The notes below the pieces were generated by a model. That model had not been told where the DNA came from. It did not search any database and was given only the letters and a program-made list of their open reading frames with translations. A stretch of DNA of 64,000 bases. It comes from Lolium rigidum (lineage: Eukaryota > Streptophyta > Magnoliopsida > Poales > Poaceae). Numbering within the stretch: position 1 is the first letter of the stretch; the number at the start of each line of letters is the position of its first letter. Positions 55,441 through 64,000 of this stretch are shown in pieces. Made by a program: the position numbers and the translations under genes. The stretch is from positions 94,194,292 through 94,258,291 of the forward strand of contig NC_061510.1 in the NCBI RefSeq assembly GCF_022539505.1, given 5' to 3'.

Positions 55441-55918
55441 ATGGCTGGTCCAGGTGGCCAGCGAGGCGGTCGAGTTCGCGGGCGCGATCGCCGCAGCCAG
55501 GCCGTAGTTCTGGAGCAGCATCACCCTGCCGCTCGTCGTCGCCTGCGCCGTCGTCGTCTTCGTAGGAGGTGAGGTGCTTCGAGTTCATCCTCCGCATGGA
55601 CGAGGACCCACTGGGAATCAAGCGGCTACCAGACAAGTTCGCCGAGTTCGACGACGGCGTCGAGCCGGCCGAGTTGCAGCCACGGGAGGCCAGATGCGGC
55701 TTATGCCGGTGTCCTGTCGAGGTCTTGTTCGACGGGCAGGGCACGATGTACCTGCACACCGGGTAAGACAAGTTCTCCGCGCCCACAACCTCGAGGTCGG
55801 CTACCTGCTCACCTTCCTCTACTAAGGTGACGACGAGATGATCGTCATGGTGTTCGATAAGACATCCTGCCTCAGACACTACCTCACGGACGAGTCCGGC
55901 GAGGACACTAACATCTAG
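55441..55918 (+). pseudogene. B3-domain-like protein gene, broken (copy 2)
   Basis: Paralogue of the frame at 32470. Gly/Arg-rich start (MAGPGGQRGGRVRGRDRRSQ), then in a second frame FEFILRMDEDPLGIKRLPDK, VEVLFDGQGTMYLHTG, stop, DKFS; then after a one-base loss AHNLEVGYLLTFLY, stop, GDDEMIVMVFDKTSCLRHYL. The domain pattern is the plant B3 fold. Lesions: a frameshift after the RG leader, TAA at 55764-55766 in place of the Trp codon of HTGW, a one-base deletion after it, and TAA after TFLY. The first stop lies at exactly the codon stopped in the other copy. Confidence 0.78.
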
Positions 55919-56463
55919 TGTTGTTTGAGTGTTCTTTTTTTATAGCGAAGATGGCCACCAGCCAATTAAAGCCACTTGTGTAGGTTTTTGGATGTTCTTC
56001 CTCCTCATGTAAGAACATAGGCACACACAATTCAGCTGGATTTTCTAGCTTGAGCGATTTGGTGTCCGAGAGTGTTCTTTCTTGACAGCGAAGAACAAAA
56101 CCCTTGAGTCCAACACTAGTTAGCTTTTCTTATTTTACAATTTTAAAACCATGTTCCAAACTATGTAGTAATTTGTGTAATATTTCTATTTGTTGTTAAA
56201 TGAAAAAGGAAAAAAATAGGTAATATTTATGCGTCGGTCCGCTGGGAACACCCAGAAGACGCGCGGTAAAAAACAACTGTTTTCGTGTCTACGGGGCGAC
56301 GCAAACGAACGCACCCGTGACCCCGTTGAAGATGCTCTTAGCTATATCAACGGCCAACCGTCTCAGAAAGAAACCATCGTCTTCTTCTTTCTACAGAAAG
56401 ACCTAGGTTTTTACACAACCCTCGTGTTGGGCACAATGGCACAGGAACCGTGCTCTGTAGGAT

Positions 56464-57869
56464 TTTTCGATAAAGGGAATATATTAATATCGAGAGATAC
56501 CAATTACACCCAGCCTCTGCAACAACGCACCACCCTAATGGCACTACGGATGCACACAGCCAAAAAAACGAAAAGAAAACTAAGAAACAAAAGTCCCGCT
56601 ACGAGTATCACGGACCTAACAACAGACAATACATCCACCACCATGACAACACCCGGATTGCGGACTCTCCAAAAACGACGCCTCCAAGAAGGGAACAGGT
56701 GCTCCAACACCGTCGTCGCCCGATCAAAGATCTTAGGTTTTCACCCCGAAGATAATCCCCACTCTCAAAACAATGCCTCCACCAAGGTCACCGCCGGGCA
56801 CAACCGGTTAAGGCCGGACCTTGGATTTTCACCCCGAAAGGTAGGACTCTGCGCTTCACATGTGTTGTCGCCCCCACTTTCATACCGCTGCTGTGAAGCC
56901 CGGACACCAAGCAAGCCCCTCAACAGCGCGGAGACTTGAACCTCCCTTAGCTAGTCCTCCCTCCGGCCTTCATGAAATTCTCTTCTTCCGACTTTCATCA
57001 TGGATCCATAGTCACTTGATGTCAACACGAGAAAAGAGCTTCGCGCCGCTCCTCCGGAACCAAACGGTCGGAATAAACGCATGGGTGCGCACGACCGAAT
57101 ACCTCCGATCCGAGCAAACTCCGGGCAAAGCAACTGTTACATTCGCCGGCGGAGCCTTCCGGAACTCAACCCTCCGGCCGGATCACGAGTCCAGGCCTCC
57201 GGTAGGTCCTCCTCTTCACGCAAGAGAGGCCCTAGGACCGCCGCCTTTATTCAGGCCGGACCCCACGTCGGCGACCATCCCGGGCTGGCCAACCCAACCC
57301 TCCACCGGCGACACCATCGCCGGCTTCCAAGCACCTCCATCTCACCGCCGGCTGGCGATGATAGATCAAAAATCCACCACCACCAACCGCAGGCCGACCC
57401 TCTCCGGCGAAGAAGAGGCCACCTCCTCCGTCAAACCCAAGGCTGCTGCCCCGGGCGCCCTCGTGTCGCGGAAGATGCCCGAGATCGCCTCCACGCACCA
57501 ACGAGAGGCGGGGGTGGATGGCATGGCGCAGACCGAGGATCTGGCCGCTGCCCACCACCAACCCCTGCCGGAGTGCTGTGGGAAGCCGACGAGAAGAGGG
57601 AGACCGCAGCGCCGCCCATCCCACCCGCGCCGACCGGTCCGCCAGGGGACAGCCGACGGGAGGAGGGCCGCCGCCGCCGTCGCCCATCCCACGCGCGTCT
57701 GCACCGCCAAGCATCGAGGAGGTGGGGATCCGGCCGCCGATCTGCACGCGGCGACGAGGAAGGGCCCCCGCCGCCGCCACGCCCCGAGCGACTTTGCCCC
57801 CGGCGGCGCTACCGGCGGCGGCGGAGGGCGGGGTGCGGGAGGGTTAGGGTTGGAGAGGGGTTGGAGAGC
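56464..57869 (-). mobile_element. LINE-derived non-autonomous retroposon (1.4 kb) with 16-bp TSD
   Basis: Perfect TSD CCGTGCTCTGTAGGAT at 56448-56463 and 57870-57885. The minus-strand 3' end reads ...ATATTCCCTTTATCGAAAAA. The 5' half is GC-rich leader-like sequence, and the 3' half contains the TTTCGGGGTGAAAACC motifs seen in Triticeae non-LTR elements. No RT. Long open frames on both strands over 56.86-58.0 kb are composition-driven and mutually overlapping, so none is called as a gene. Confidence 0.9.
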
Positions 57870-57941
57870 CCGTGCTCTGTAGGATACATGGGTCTCATCT
57901 TAATTGGTCTCAACATTTTCGAAAATGCACATCTAAACCTT

Positions 57942-58239
57942 AGCTCATATGCTCCTACTCCAATATTTTTTTCTTTTGCAAAAAGTAGCAAACAAAATCC
58001 AAAATGTTTGATTTTATGACGAACACCTGCGAGCAACATTGTGGTGAGAAATGACACGTTTGGTGATCTATGCAAAAATAATAAAATTTGCTATTGTTTG
58101 GAGCATTTGGTTTTGTTGTTTGTAACAACCAGATTTGTCTTTTTTCTTCACATATTAATAAATATATCTTTTCTTGTTCACGTCCCCTGTACAAAATTGC
58201 TTTTTTCTGAAATTTTTATTAGAGCAGGAGCATATAAGC
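57942..58239. mobile_element. Foldback MITE of the TATGCTCC family
   Basis: Left AGCTCATATGCTCCTACTCC; right AGAGCAGGAGCATATAAGCG, imperfect inverted repeats. The interior is AT-rich and related to the 18.45 kb element (TTTGTCTTTTTTC). TSD not resolved. Confidence 0.6.
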
Positions 58240-58276
58240 GATGGAGCAGAAAAACCTTATGCCAACATTTCCTCTC

Positions 58277-59449
58277 TGTTGACTGCCAAAACCCACCGGC
58301 GGGCAGCGGCCTTGTCAACACCGTAGAGCCGGGAAGAGCCTAGAGCTGCGGCTGGCTGAGACCCCTCCGAGCGATGGCCCGCAATGCTCTTCTGGTCACA
58401 CGCGGCGATGCGAAGTGCAAGGGCGTGCCACCTGACCTATACCTGGTCAGGAAGGTGATGGGGATGCCTCGCTTAGTTTCTGCGGGGCATACATGTAAAC
58501 ATTAAATACGAGCCTCGATCGGCTCTCGGGTTATCCCGTGAATCGGCTCAAAGAGCCGATCCACCCATGATTCGTACGGGGTGCACGAATACTTGGTGGT
58601 CCTGCTTGATCAAGATAGAGCTAATGAGATCTACGACGATTTAGGGTTTTCACCGCATAATCGGATCATCCTACTCCGAGGTTGGGCCTCGCGGCCACGC
58701 ACGGTGCTCGTAAGCCGATCCTAAACAAGGCCAAAAAACCAACATGAAGTTGATCCTCGGAACATCCCGTTTAGGACTTGCGAACGCCACCCTACGTGCC
58801 ACTGGATCCTCCCCCTTTGTAAGGCCTAACTATTGCGAGATATTAAACTAATCCTTGTAGAACAAGGAGCAATCGTAACGGATCGGATCTACTAAACAAT
58901 GATCAGCGGGGTGCCGCCCCCACACCTGAGATAGGCGTGAGGGCGGCTAGATATGCAAGGGTTGCACTACGTAAGCATGCTTAAACGAAGAACAATGCTA
59001 ACCCTAACACATCTAATGATAACTACGTTGCTCGCCATCAAAAGCGCTTCGGTACGAGCAACGCATGAACAACGTGGGGCTTGTGCTGCCTAGATCGCAA
59101 GATGCGATCTAGGCAACATGTCGCTTACCTGATAGAAACCCTCGAGACGAAGGAGTTGGCGATGCGCCGAGATTGGTTTGTTTTGGGGTTGAACGTGAGT
59201 TGTTGTTTATTCCATAAACCCTAGGTACATATTTATAGTCCAGGGGACTTTCTAATGTGGTCATGCACTAAACCGTGCACGACTAAGATTCTATCTCTAA
59301 ACTAAAATAGATCTAATATGTTACAGATACACGGGCAATTAAGCCCAACTTGGTATAACAGGCCGATTCATATAATTCTCCACGTATATTTCCTTAAGCC
59401 CATCTTGACTGCGGCCCACCTCTGACTCGGTCAAATCTTGGTGATAACA
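58277..59449 (-). mobile_element. 3' LTR of a minus-strand Gypsy-like retrotransposon (1173 bp)
   Basis: On the minus strand it starts TGTTATCACCAAGATTTGAC and ends GGCAGTCAACA, with TG...CA ends and a TGTT/AACA inverted terminus. The purine tract CCAGGGGGG lies just upstream (59453-59461 on plus, as C-run), as expected for a 3' LTR. It contains a TATAAATA promoter box (about 59230-59237) and many ATCGGC words. The 5-bp flank on the outer side is CTCTC; the matching TSD would lie beyond base 64000. Confidence 0.88.
59087..59115. repeat. Perfect 13-bp-stem hairpin inside the LTR
   Basis: TGCCTAGATCGCA, loop AGA, TGCGATCTAGGCA. It lies about 115 nt downstream of the LTR TATA box, so it would be near the 5' part of the transcript. 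Confidence 0.9.
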
Positions 59450-59728
59450 CATGCCCCCCTGGTTTTGGAATTGGTAATTCCAAAATCACTCGCTTTCCTT
59501 CGTCGGGTCATGTCGTGGCGGAACCGTCGCGGTGTCCCTCGTGATGATGCCTTGCCTTCTCAACTTCTCCGCGTGACCCGGCAGTTTTTTTTCTTTTTTA
59601 GGCACCACTTCCTCGGAAACTGCTTGTGGCATTGAATTTCCACTATATCCTCCTTCGATTTAACCGCTCTGAACAGTTCTTCTTTGTATCTCCTCCGCAT
59701 TAGCACTCCAAAAACCCTCCCGGCCACC

Positions 59729-60247
59729 ATGTCTTCCTCCTCCTCTGCCCCATCGGATCTTGCCAGCCAATCCTCCACGTCCCGTGAGCCGACGCCGGAG
59801 TACAACGCGGCGGCGGTCCACGCGGCCAACACCCGCCGCGCCATTGCGGCCGGGGAGGAGCCAGACCACGACTTCTCCATCTGGTCCGAGGACGACCAGT
59901 CCTCGACGGACGGGGAGAGCGACCTCCGCTTCCTCGCCGTTGGGGAAACGGAGGAGGAGAGTGACGACGACAGCTTCTCCTGCGACTTCACCTCTTCCGG
60001 GAGGAGGAGGAGCGAGGAAGAGGAGGAGGAGGACGATGACGAGAGCTCCTCCGACGAGCCGCCGGCCAAGCGGTTCCGCCCTTGGCCGGGCAATCTTAGC
60101 GACTTCGACGGCGACGAGGACGACGGCGACGAAGAAGATGAAGACAACGAGGGCCCGGTCGGCGGCCATTGGAGCGACGACGAGCCCGCCGGGAGCAGCG
60201 CCGATAGTGGCGACGACGGCGGCGACGAGGGCAGTGATGGCCCATAG
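59729..60247 (+). CDS. Acidic Ser/Glu/Asp-rich ORF carried antisense in the retrotransposon (172 aa)
   Basis: ATG at 59729 in a favourable context (GGCCACCATGT). The protein starts MSSSSSAPSDLASQSSTSRE, then EYNAAAVHAANTRRAIAAGE, DHDFSIWSEDDQSSTDGESD, alternating acidic and Ser stretches, PPAKRFRPWPGNLSDFDGDE and a D/G/E-rich end, TAG at 60245. It is intact while the gag beside it is ruined. It reads opposite to gag and LTR, from its own start near the 3' LTR, with a poly(A)-like AATCAATGAAG downstream at about 60350. I recall near-identical acidic frames in many Triticeae elements of this type, but no function is known. Low complexity means it could also be a conserved antisense shadow, though ATG context and integrity argue for coding. 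Confidence 0.65.
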   Translation: MSSSSSAPSDLASQSSTSREPTPEYNAAAVHAANTRRAIAAGEEPDHDFSIWSEDDQSSTDGESDLRFLAVGETEEESDDDSFSCDFTSSGRRRSEEEEEEDDDESSSDEPPAKRFRPWPGNLSDFDGDEDDGDEEDEDNEGPVGGHWSDDEPAGSSADSGDDGGDEGSDGP

Positions 60248-60249
60248 AT

Positions 60250-61335
60250 AGGACCTCTAGAATAGGGCCGGTAGTAGTAGATGGGGCAATGGATCCCCTA
60301 GTATTTCCCTTTTGAGAGCAATTAGCTCTTTATGTAAGAAATCTCATCTTAATCAATGAAGAACTTATCCCCAATCTTGATTTTGCCGATTCCTTTTAAT
60401 TGAGCCGATTCTCTCTTCTACTGACCTTGCCGATTCGTCCCCTTTGCCAATGCGTAATGAACCGATCGCACCGCATCGGTCCTTTGAAATTCACCCTTCT
60501 CTTCTTCGAGTGATGATTTTCTAAATCTGGTGGAAGATGCCGGATTTTCAGGAAAACCTTCGAACTTTTCCAACCAAACCCAATAATCCTTTTCGGTACC
60601 CATCATTGTGAAGAAGGTTGCAATGAAGGATCAGCCGATGGTATCCTCATCGGTTCTTTAAACGAGTATCCACTGGCTGCGCCCCCGAGCCTTACTCGAG
60701 GCGAGAATGTCGGAGAGAATGCGCCACGGCCGATCCTCTTTCTTCCTCCAGACGACCGATAATCCTCCGTTTCAACTGAACCAGCCCCCAAAGATTGGAA
60801 ATCCTTGACGAAAAAAGGTTCAGGAACCCGGATCGGCTCGAAGCAGCTGGAGAAGTTTCCATTGTTTTACTCCCTCGAGGCAACAGAAGGCACCGCCGCT
60901 GGCCTGGACTTGGTGGAGACTCGATAAAAATCGCACAATTCAACTAGAGTCGATGGCTACGCATCGGCTGTCTCTCGATTCTGAAGTCGATGCCCTTGCA
61001 TCGGCTGTTCCAAAAATGTTTTTTTTTTATTTGGCCGATTTCCCTTAATCGGCCCCCAATGTCTCCTTGCACGTACGTTCTCACATGTTTATCTGCACAT
61101 GTTCATCTGATTATATGCCCCCCGAGCCGATTCTGTCAAGAAAATTGATGGTATCGGCTCTGTTGGATAACATGTTGAACCCAGGCAGAATGGTGGGTGA
61201 GGATAATTTTGGCCGATTGCTGGAATCGGCCTCCACGTTGTTTGCTCGTTGAAGGTTTTGTAAGTTCCCTTCATAAATTTTTTGGGGCCGATCACAAGGA
61301 TCAGCCTCTCCTGGTTTGCTCATTGGTTTGATCTT
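60250..61335. other. Non-coding internal part of the retrotransposon
   Basis: Many GCCGATT / ATCGGC words; no pol domains (no RT, RNase H or integrase motifs seen). This marks the element as non-autonomous. Confidence 0.7.
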
Positions 61336-61336
61336 G

Positions 61337-63960
61337 CTACTTGGTCAGGCTGGATAAAACCAACCCGACCTCTGACTTGATGCGCTTGCTGTCGTCCACC
61401 TTGAGTGCTCCGTAGAGTCGTGGAGCGCTAAGCTCTGTCGGCAAGACGAGTACCATGTTTGTGCCAGCCCGATGTCTCATCATCGGCTTTCCTCTGTTTG
61501 GGGCGCCACTCCATCTTCCGTGGACGACCCTCTTCATCCGAGGGTTCGCTGAACCTTTGCGGCCAGATCAGGCCGTGCCTTCCTTAGCGTATGCAGGTAC
61601 AACCTTTCGGCTTCCTCCGAGGCCGCGCAATCGCTGAACCACTGCGCTTTTGGGAACGGCTGAGTCCGTCAGGGCACCACCTTGGCCGGTGATACCTGTC
61701 TTCTTCTACTCCTCCCTCGTCTTCTGAATCCTCAAGATCTGCCCAACGAGGTGACTCAGCGCGCTTGCTTTGTGGCGGGAGAGGCCCTAGGCGCTCGAAC
61801 ACAGACACATTGGCTGCCTCTTTCTTTTTCTGATTGCATTCTGGGCAATTGCCGATTGCCCACAATCGGCTCATTCCTGAATCCCAGCAGTGTCTGAAGA
61901 AAGGGCAGTCCCAGTGTCTGGCGTTGTCGTCTTGCTCCCTTGATGCTTCCGTGGCACAGCGCTCGTGCTCCTCCTCATCGCGATTCTGCCGACGATATCT
62001 TCTGGCTTCTCTAGCCAGACGATCTCCTCTATCATCGTAATGGGACCGCCGGCGTTGGTCATGCCGACTCACATATTTGTTGAGGAGGTGATCAGAGAGG
62101 GGTCGCTGATATCTTATATTCTTCACCTCTCCCTCTGTAACATAGCGCTTGCCATCATGACGGAGCCGATCGCGTGGAGCGGCCTCCTCTGTATCCTTGC
62201 TATGAGAGCAGCTGCCCTCATCTCCATCTTTGCCAGAGTGGTTTCCAGGTCCTACCATGTTGATGCTGCACGAGGGACCCGGCTGGCAACCTTCAGGGTA
62301 GGTAATTTCTACCATGTTAACGGCGGGGAAGGGTTGGGTGTCGACCTTCATGGCGTACTTGGTTGAAAATTAGCCGCCCCTTCTCTATCGCCGCTTGGAT
62401 GTGCTGACGCCACACCCGGCGGTCGTTGGTGGCATGGGAAAGCGAGTTGTGGAATTTGCGGTCCGGCTTTCCGTTTAGCTCTTTCGCAGTGGGGAACTTG
62501 AGACCTTCGAGGAATCGTCAAGCTGTTTCTCCTTGAGCAGGAGGTCGAAGATTTGTTCGGTCTTGGTCACGTCAAAATCAAATCCCACTGGGCGGCCACG
62601 GTGGCTTTACCCATTTGCGAGGCCACGGGGGTTCCTCCCGAGTCCACTCGGCCACTTGCTATTTCTTGGTCTCCCGCGAGCACTTCATCTTCCTCTGTAT
62701 CGACCATAACTACTGCACGCTTGAACTTGTCTTGGTACAGGTCGGGGTGGCGCTGTTCATATGCTGATAGTTTCTGAACCATGTGCGCCAGCGAGGGATA
62801 ATCTGCTTGGGAGGCCATGTCCTTGAGCTGGGTTGCAAGGCCTGCTCCTGCCAACTCGACTGCTTCCTTCTCAGTTATACGAACCGAATAACATCGGTTC
62901 CTAAGATTCCTGAAGCGCTGGATGTATTCTGTCACCGTTTCCCCGCGCTTCTGACGTAGTTGTGCTAGATCGGCAATGCCGGACTCGGAAGCTTCGAATG
63001 GTATTGCATATGGAGCTGATTCTTCCAATTGCTTCCAAGGCTGGATGGAGTTTTGCTGGCAAAGAGGTGTACCATCCAAAAGCCGATCCCGTGAGGGACT
63101 GTGAAAAGAGCCTCACGCGTAGCTGATCCGACACCGAAGCCGGTCCTAATTGAGCCAAATATCGGCTGACGTGCTCGATGGAGCTGGAGCCATCGATCCC
63201 GCGAATTTGGAGAAGTCGGGGAGCCGATATTTGGGTGGCAGCGGGATCATCTCGTAATCGTCGGGGTACGGCTTGGAATAGCCGATTGCCCTTCTTTTCG
63301 GCATCATGCCGAACTGGTCTCTCGGTATGGTGCCGATCTGATCCGTTGTCGCTGGCCGTAGGAGTTGCACTACGAAGATTCGCCGGGGTGGCGTACTTGG
63401 CCTGCCATGTTTGCTTTTCCGGCTACGAGCCATCTGCGGGAGCTGGGCTCGGGAGTTTCGTCGGTGTGGCGTATTTAGTTAGCCACGTCTGCTCTGTCGC
63501 CGACGTTCCTCCTGTCTTCGCCGGAGCCCCCGATGTTGTGGCCTGGTTTGTGAGTGCCCAGTCACCACAATCCGGCACATACATGCACGCGTATCCTTGA
63601 GGGATCTCCTTAGGCGCCTCCATTAAGAACTGGTAGTCACTAGGGTCGCCACCAATCCTCGTAGACGAGGAATGCCGGTGTAGTCGGCACTTCGGCGAGT
63701 GCTGCCAACGCATATGGCAGCGGTGGACGGAGCTGGAGTGGCAACTCTCCTTGATGAGTCCCGAGAGCTGGTCACGACGGCGAGTGCTGGTGGCTCATGA
63801 TCTCCTGGATCACGCGCGAGCGACACGCTCCAACACGTTGACCAAGTTCTCAGAGTGGCGGTGTAGCGAGTGAGCCACCAGGTAATTGATCTCCTGCCGC
63901 AGACCCCTGGTGCGTTCCTCCGACGGGGTAGAGAGGTCTATCCCATCGAGCGCACCTTGC
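61337..63960 (-). pseudogene. Degenerate gag region of the Gypsy-like retrotransposon
   Basis: Minus-strand frames, broken by several shifts, read in order: GGDPSDYQFLMEAPKEIPQG and VPDCGDWALTNQA (63713-63423); PKRRAIGYSKPYPDDYEMIP and KYRLPDFSKFAG (63433-63146); AQLGPASVSDQLRVRLFSQS and LTGSAFGWYTSLPA (63158-62901); LRQKRGETVTEYIQRFRNLR and ITEKEAVELAGAGLATQLKD (63079-62567, capsid region); VDTQPFPAVNMVE (62351 down); CPFFRHCWDSGMSRLW..CPECNQKKK (Cys/His zinc box); then GTNMVLVLPTELSAPRLYG (61537-61337), the start of the protease-side linker. The homology stops there, so pol is missing. The beginning of gag lies at or just beyond the window end. Confidence 0.88.
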
Positions 63961-64000
63961 GGTGAGAATCCCTTCCATCTGATGCCATGGGTACGGGTTC

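Larger units (their letters stand above)
54909..56337 (+). mobile_element. Second B3-carrying module (left border tentative)
   Basis: The right end ...CCCGTTGAAGATGCTC is followed by TTA (56338-56340), like the right end of the B3 element at 33239. A possible left end GAGCATGTCCCAG starts at 54909 but is preceded by CCA and not TTA, so the left border and TSD are not established. It contains a TATA box and the B3 remnant. Confidence 0.45.

Noticed and set aside
56860..58019. 340- and 312-codon plus-strand frames and a 177-codon minus frame
   Set aside because: They overlap each other in a GC-rich retroposon body bounded by a 16-bp TSD; low-complexity P/R/A composition and no domain.
59560..60169. 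195- and 169-codon minus-strand frames
   Set aside because: Antisense of the acidic ORF; poly-Ser and poly-Leu products with no start context of their own.

Overview
This window is nuclear DNA from a grass, almost certainly a member of the Triticeae (wheat, Aegilops, barley and relatives). The evidence is dense nested transposons, Stowaway MITEs with CTCCCTCC ends, a CACTA element with CACTGGTGG ends, LTR and LINE sequences that read like Triticeae families, GC-rich first exons and GT/AG-spliced genes. No bacterial-style operon, CRISPR array or rRNA is present. I assigned everything by reading the sequence, so family names rest on recognised protein motifs and not on a search.

Layout. 1-6.6 kb: a LINE tail with target-site duplication (TSD), a LINE RT scrap and a Helitron scrap on +; on the minus strand, a GC-rich possible first exon, three phase-matched exons of an unrecognised membrane protein, and a broken fragment of UBA3/ECR1 (NEDD8-activating enzyme). 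This looks like gene capture or a mosaic. 6.6-9.1 kb: MITEs. 9.1-17.9 kb: one complete-ended 8.85 kb CACTA transposon (TSD ACT) inserted in an older MITE. It carries broken TNP2 and TNP1-like/ULP1-protease genes and two ~1.6-1.7 kb TG...CA elements, each with its own 5-bp TSD. 18-27.4 kb: foldback MITE, decayed LINEs, an LTR with a large GA tract, and a small ORF made of three WELQRL repeats.

27.5-37.6 kb: the clearest gene content, two tandem copies of the TFIIF alpha subunit (RAP74). Copy 1 (9 exons, 532 aa) is intact. Copy 2 is a pseudogene with two stops, at least two frameshifts and an internal duplication of its last exons. Between them lies a 1.02 kb element flanked by TTA that carries a B3-domain gene remnant; an unoccupied copy of its target sequence occurs near 48.14 kb.

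38-49 kb: minisatellite, TIR element, a second ORF-bearing module, a complete 342-bp TRIM/SMART-like mini-retrotransposon, a retroposon, a plastid tRNA-Ser fragment, a LINE (15-bp TSD) inside a Stowaway, and a near-perfect foldback MITE. 49.9-52 kb: an intact single-exon receptor-like kinase on the minus strand. 52.4-56.4 kb: two more decayed single-exon gene modules and a His-rich 66-bp minisatellite ORF. 56.4-57.9 kb: a LINE-derived retroposon. 58.3-64 kb: the 3' part of a minus-strand Gypsy-like retrotransposon (3' LTR, degenerate gag, no pol seen) with an intact acidic ORF on the opposite strand.

The likely working host genes are TFIIF alpha copy 1 and the kinase. The most unusual theme is a set of short TATA-driven single-exon gene modules (B3 twice, plus two other families). 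Three or four of them end in the same GGAGATGCTC-type terminus, and most are decayed by stop codons, several of which look like Trp-to-stop changes.
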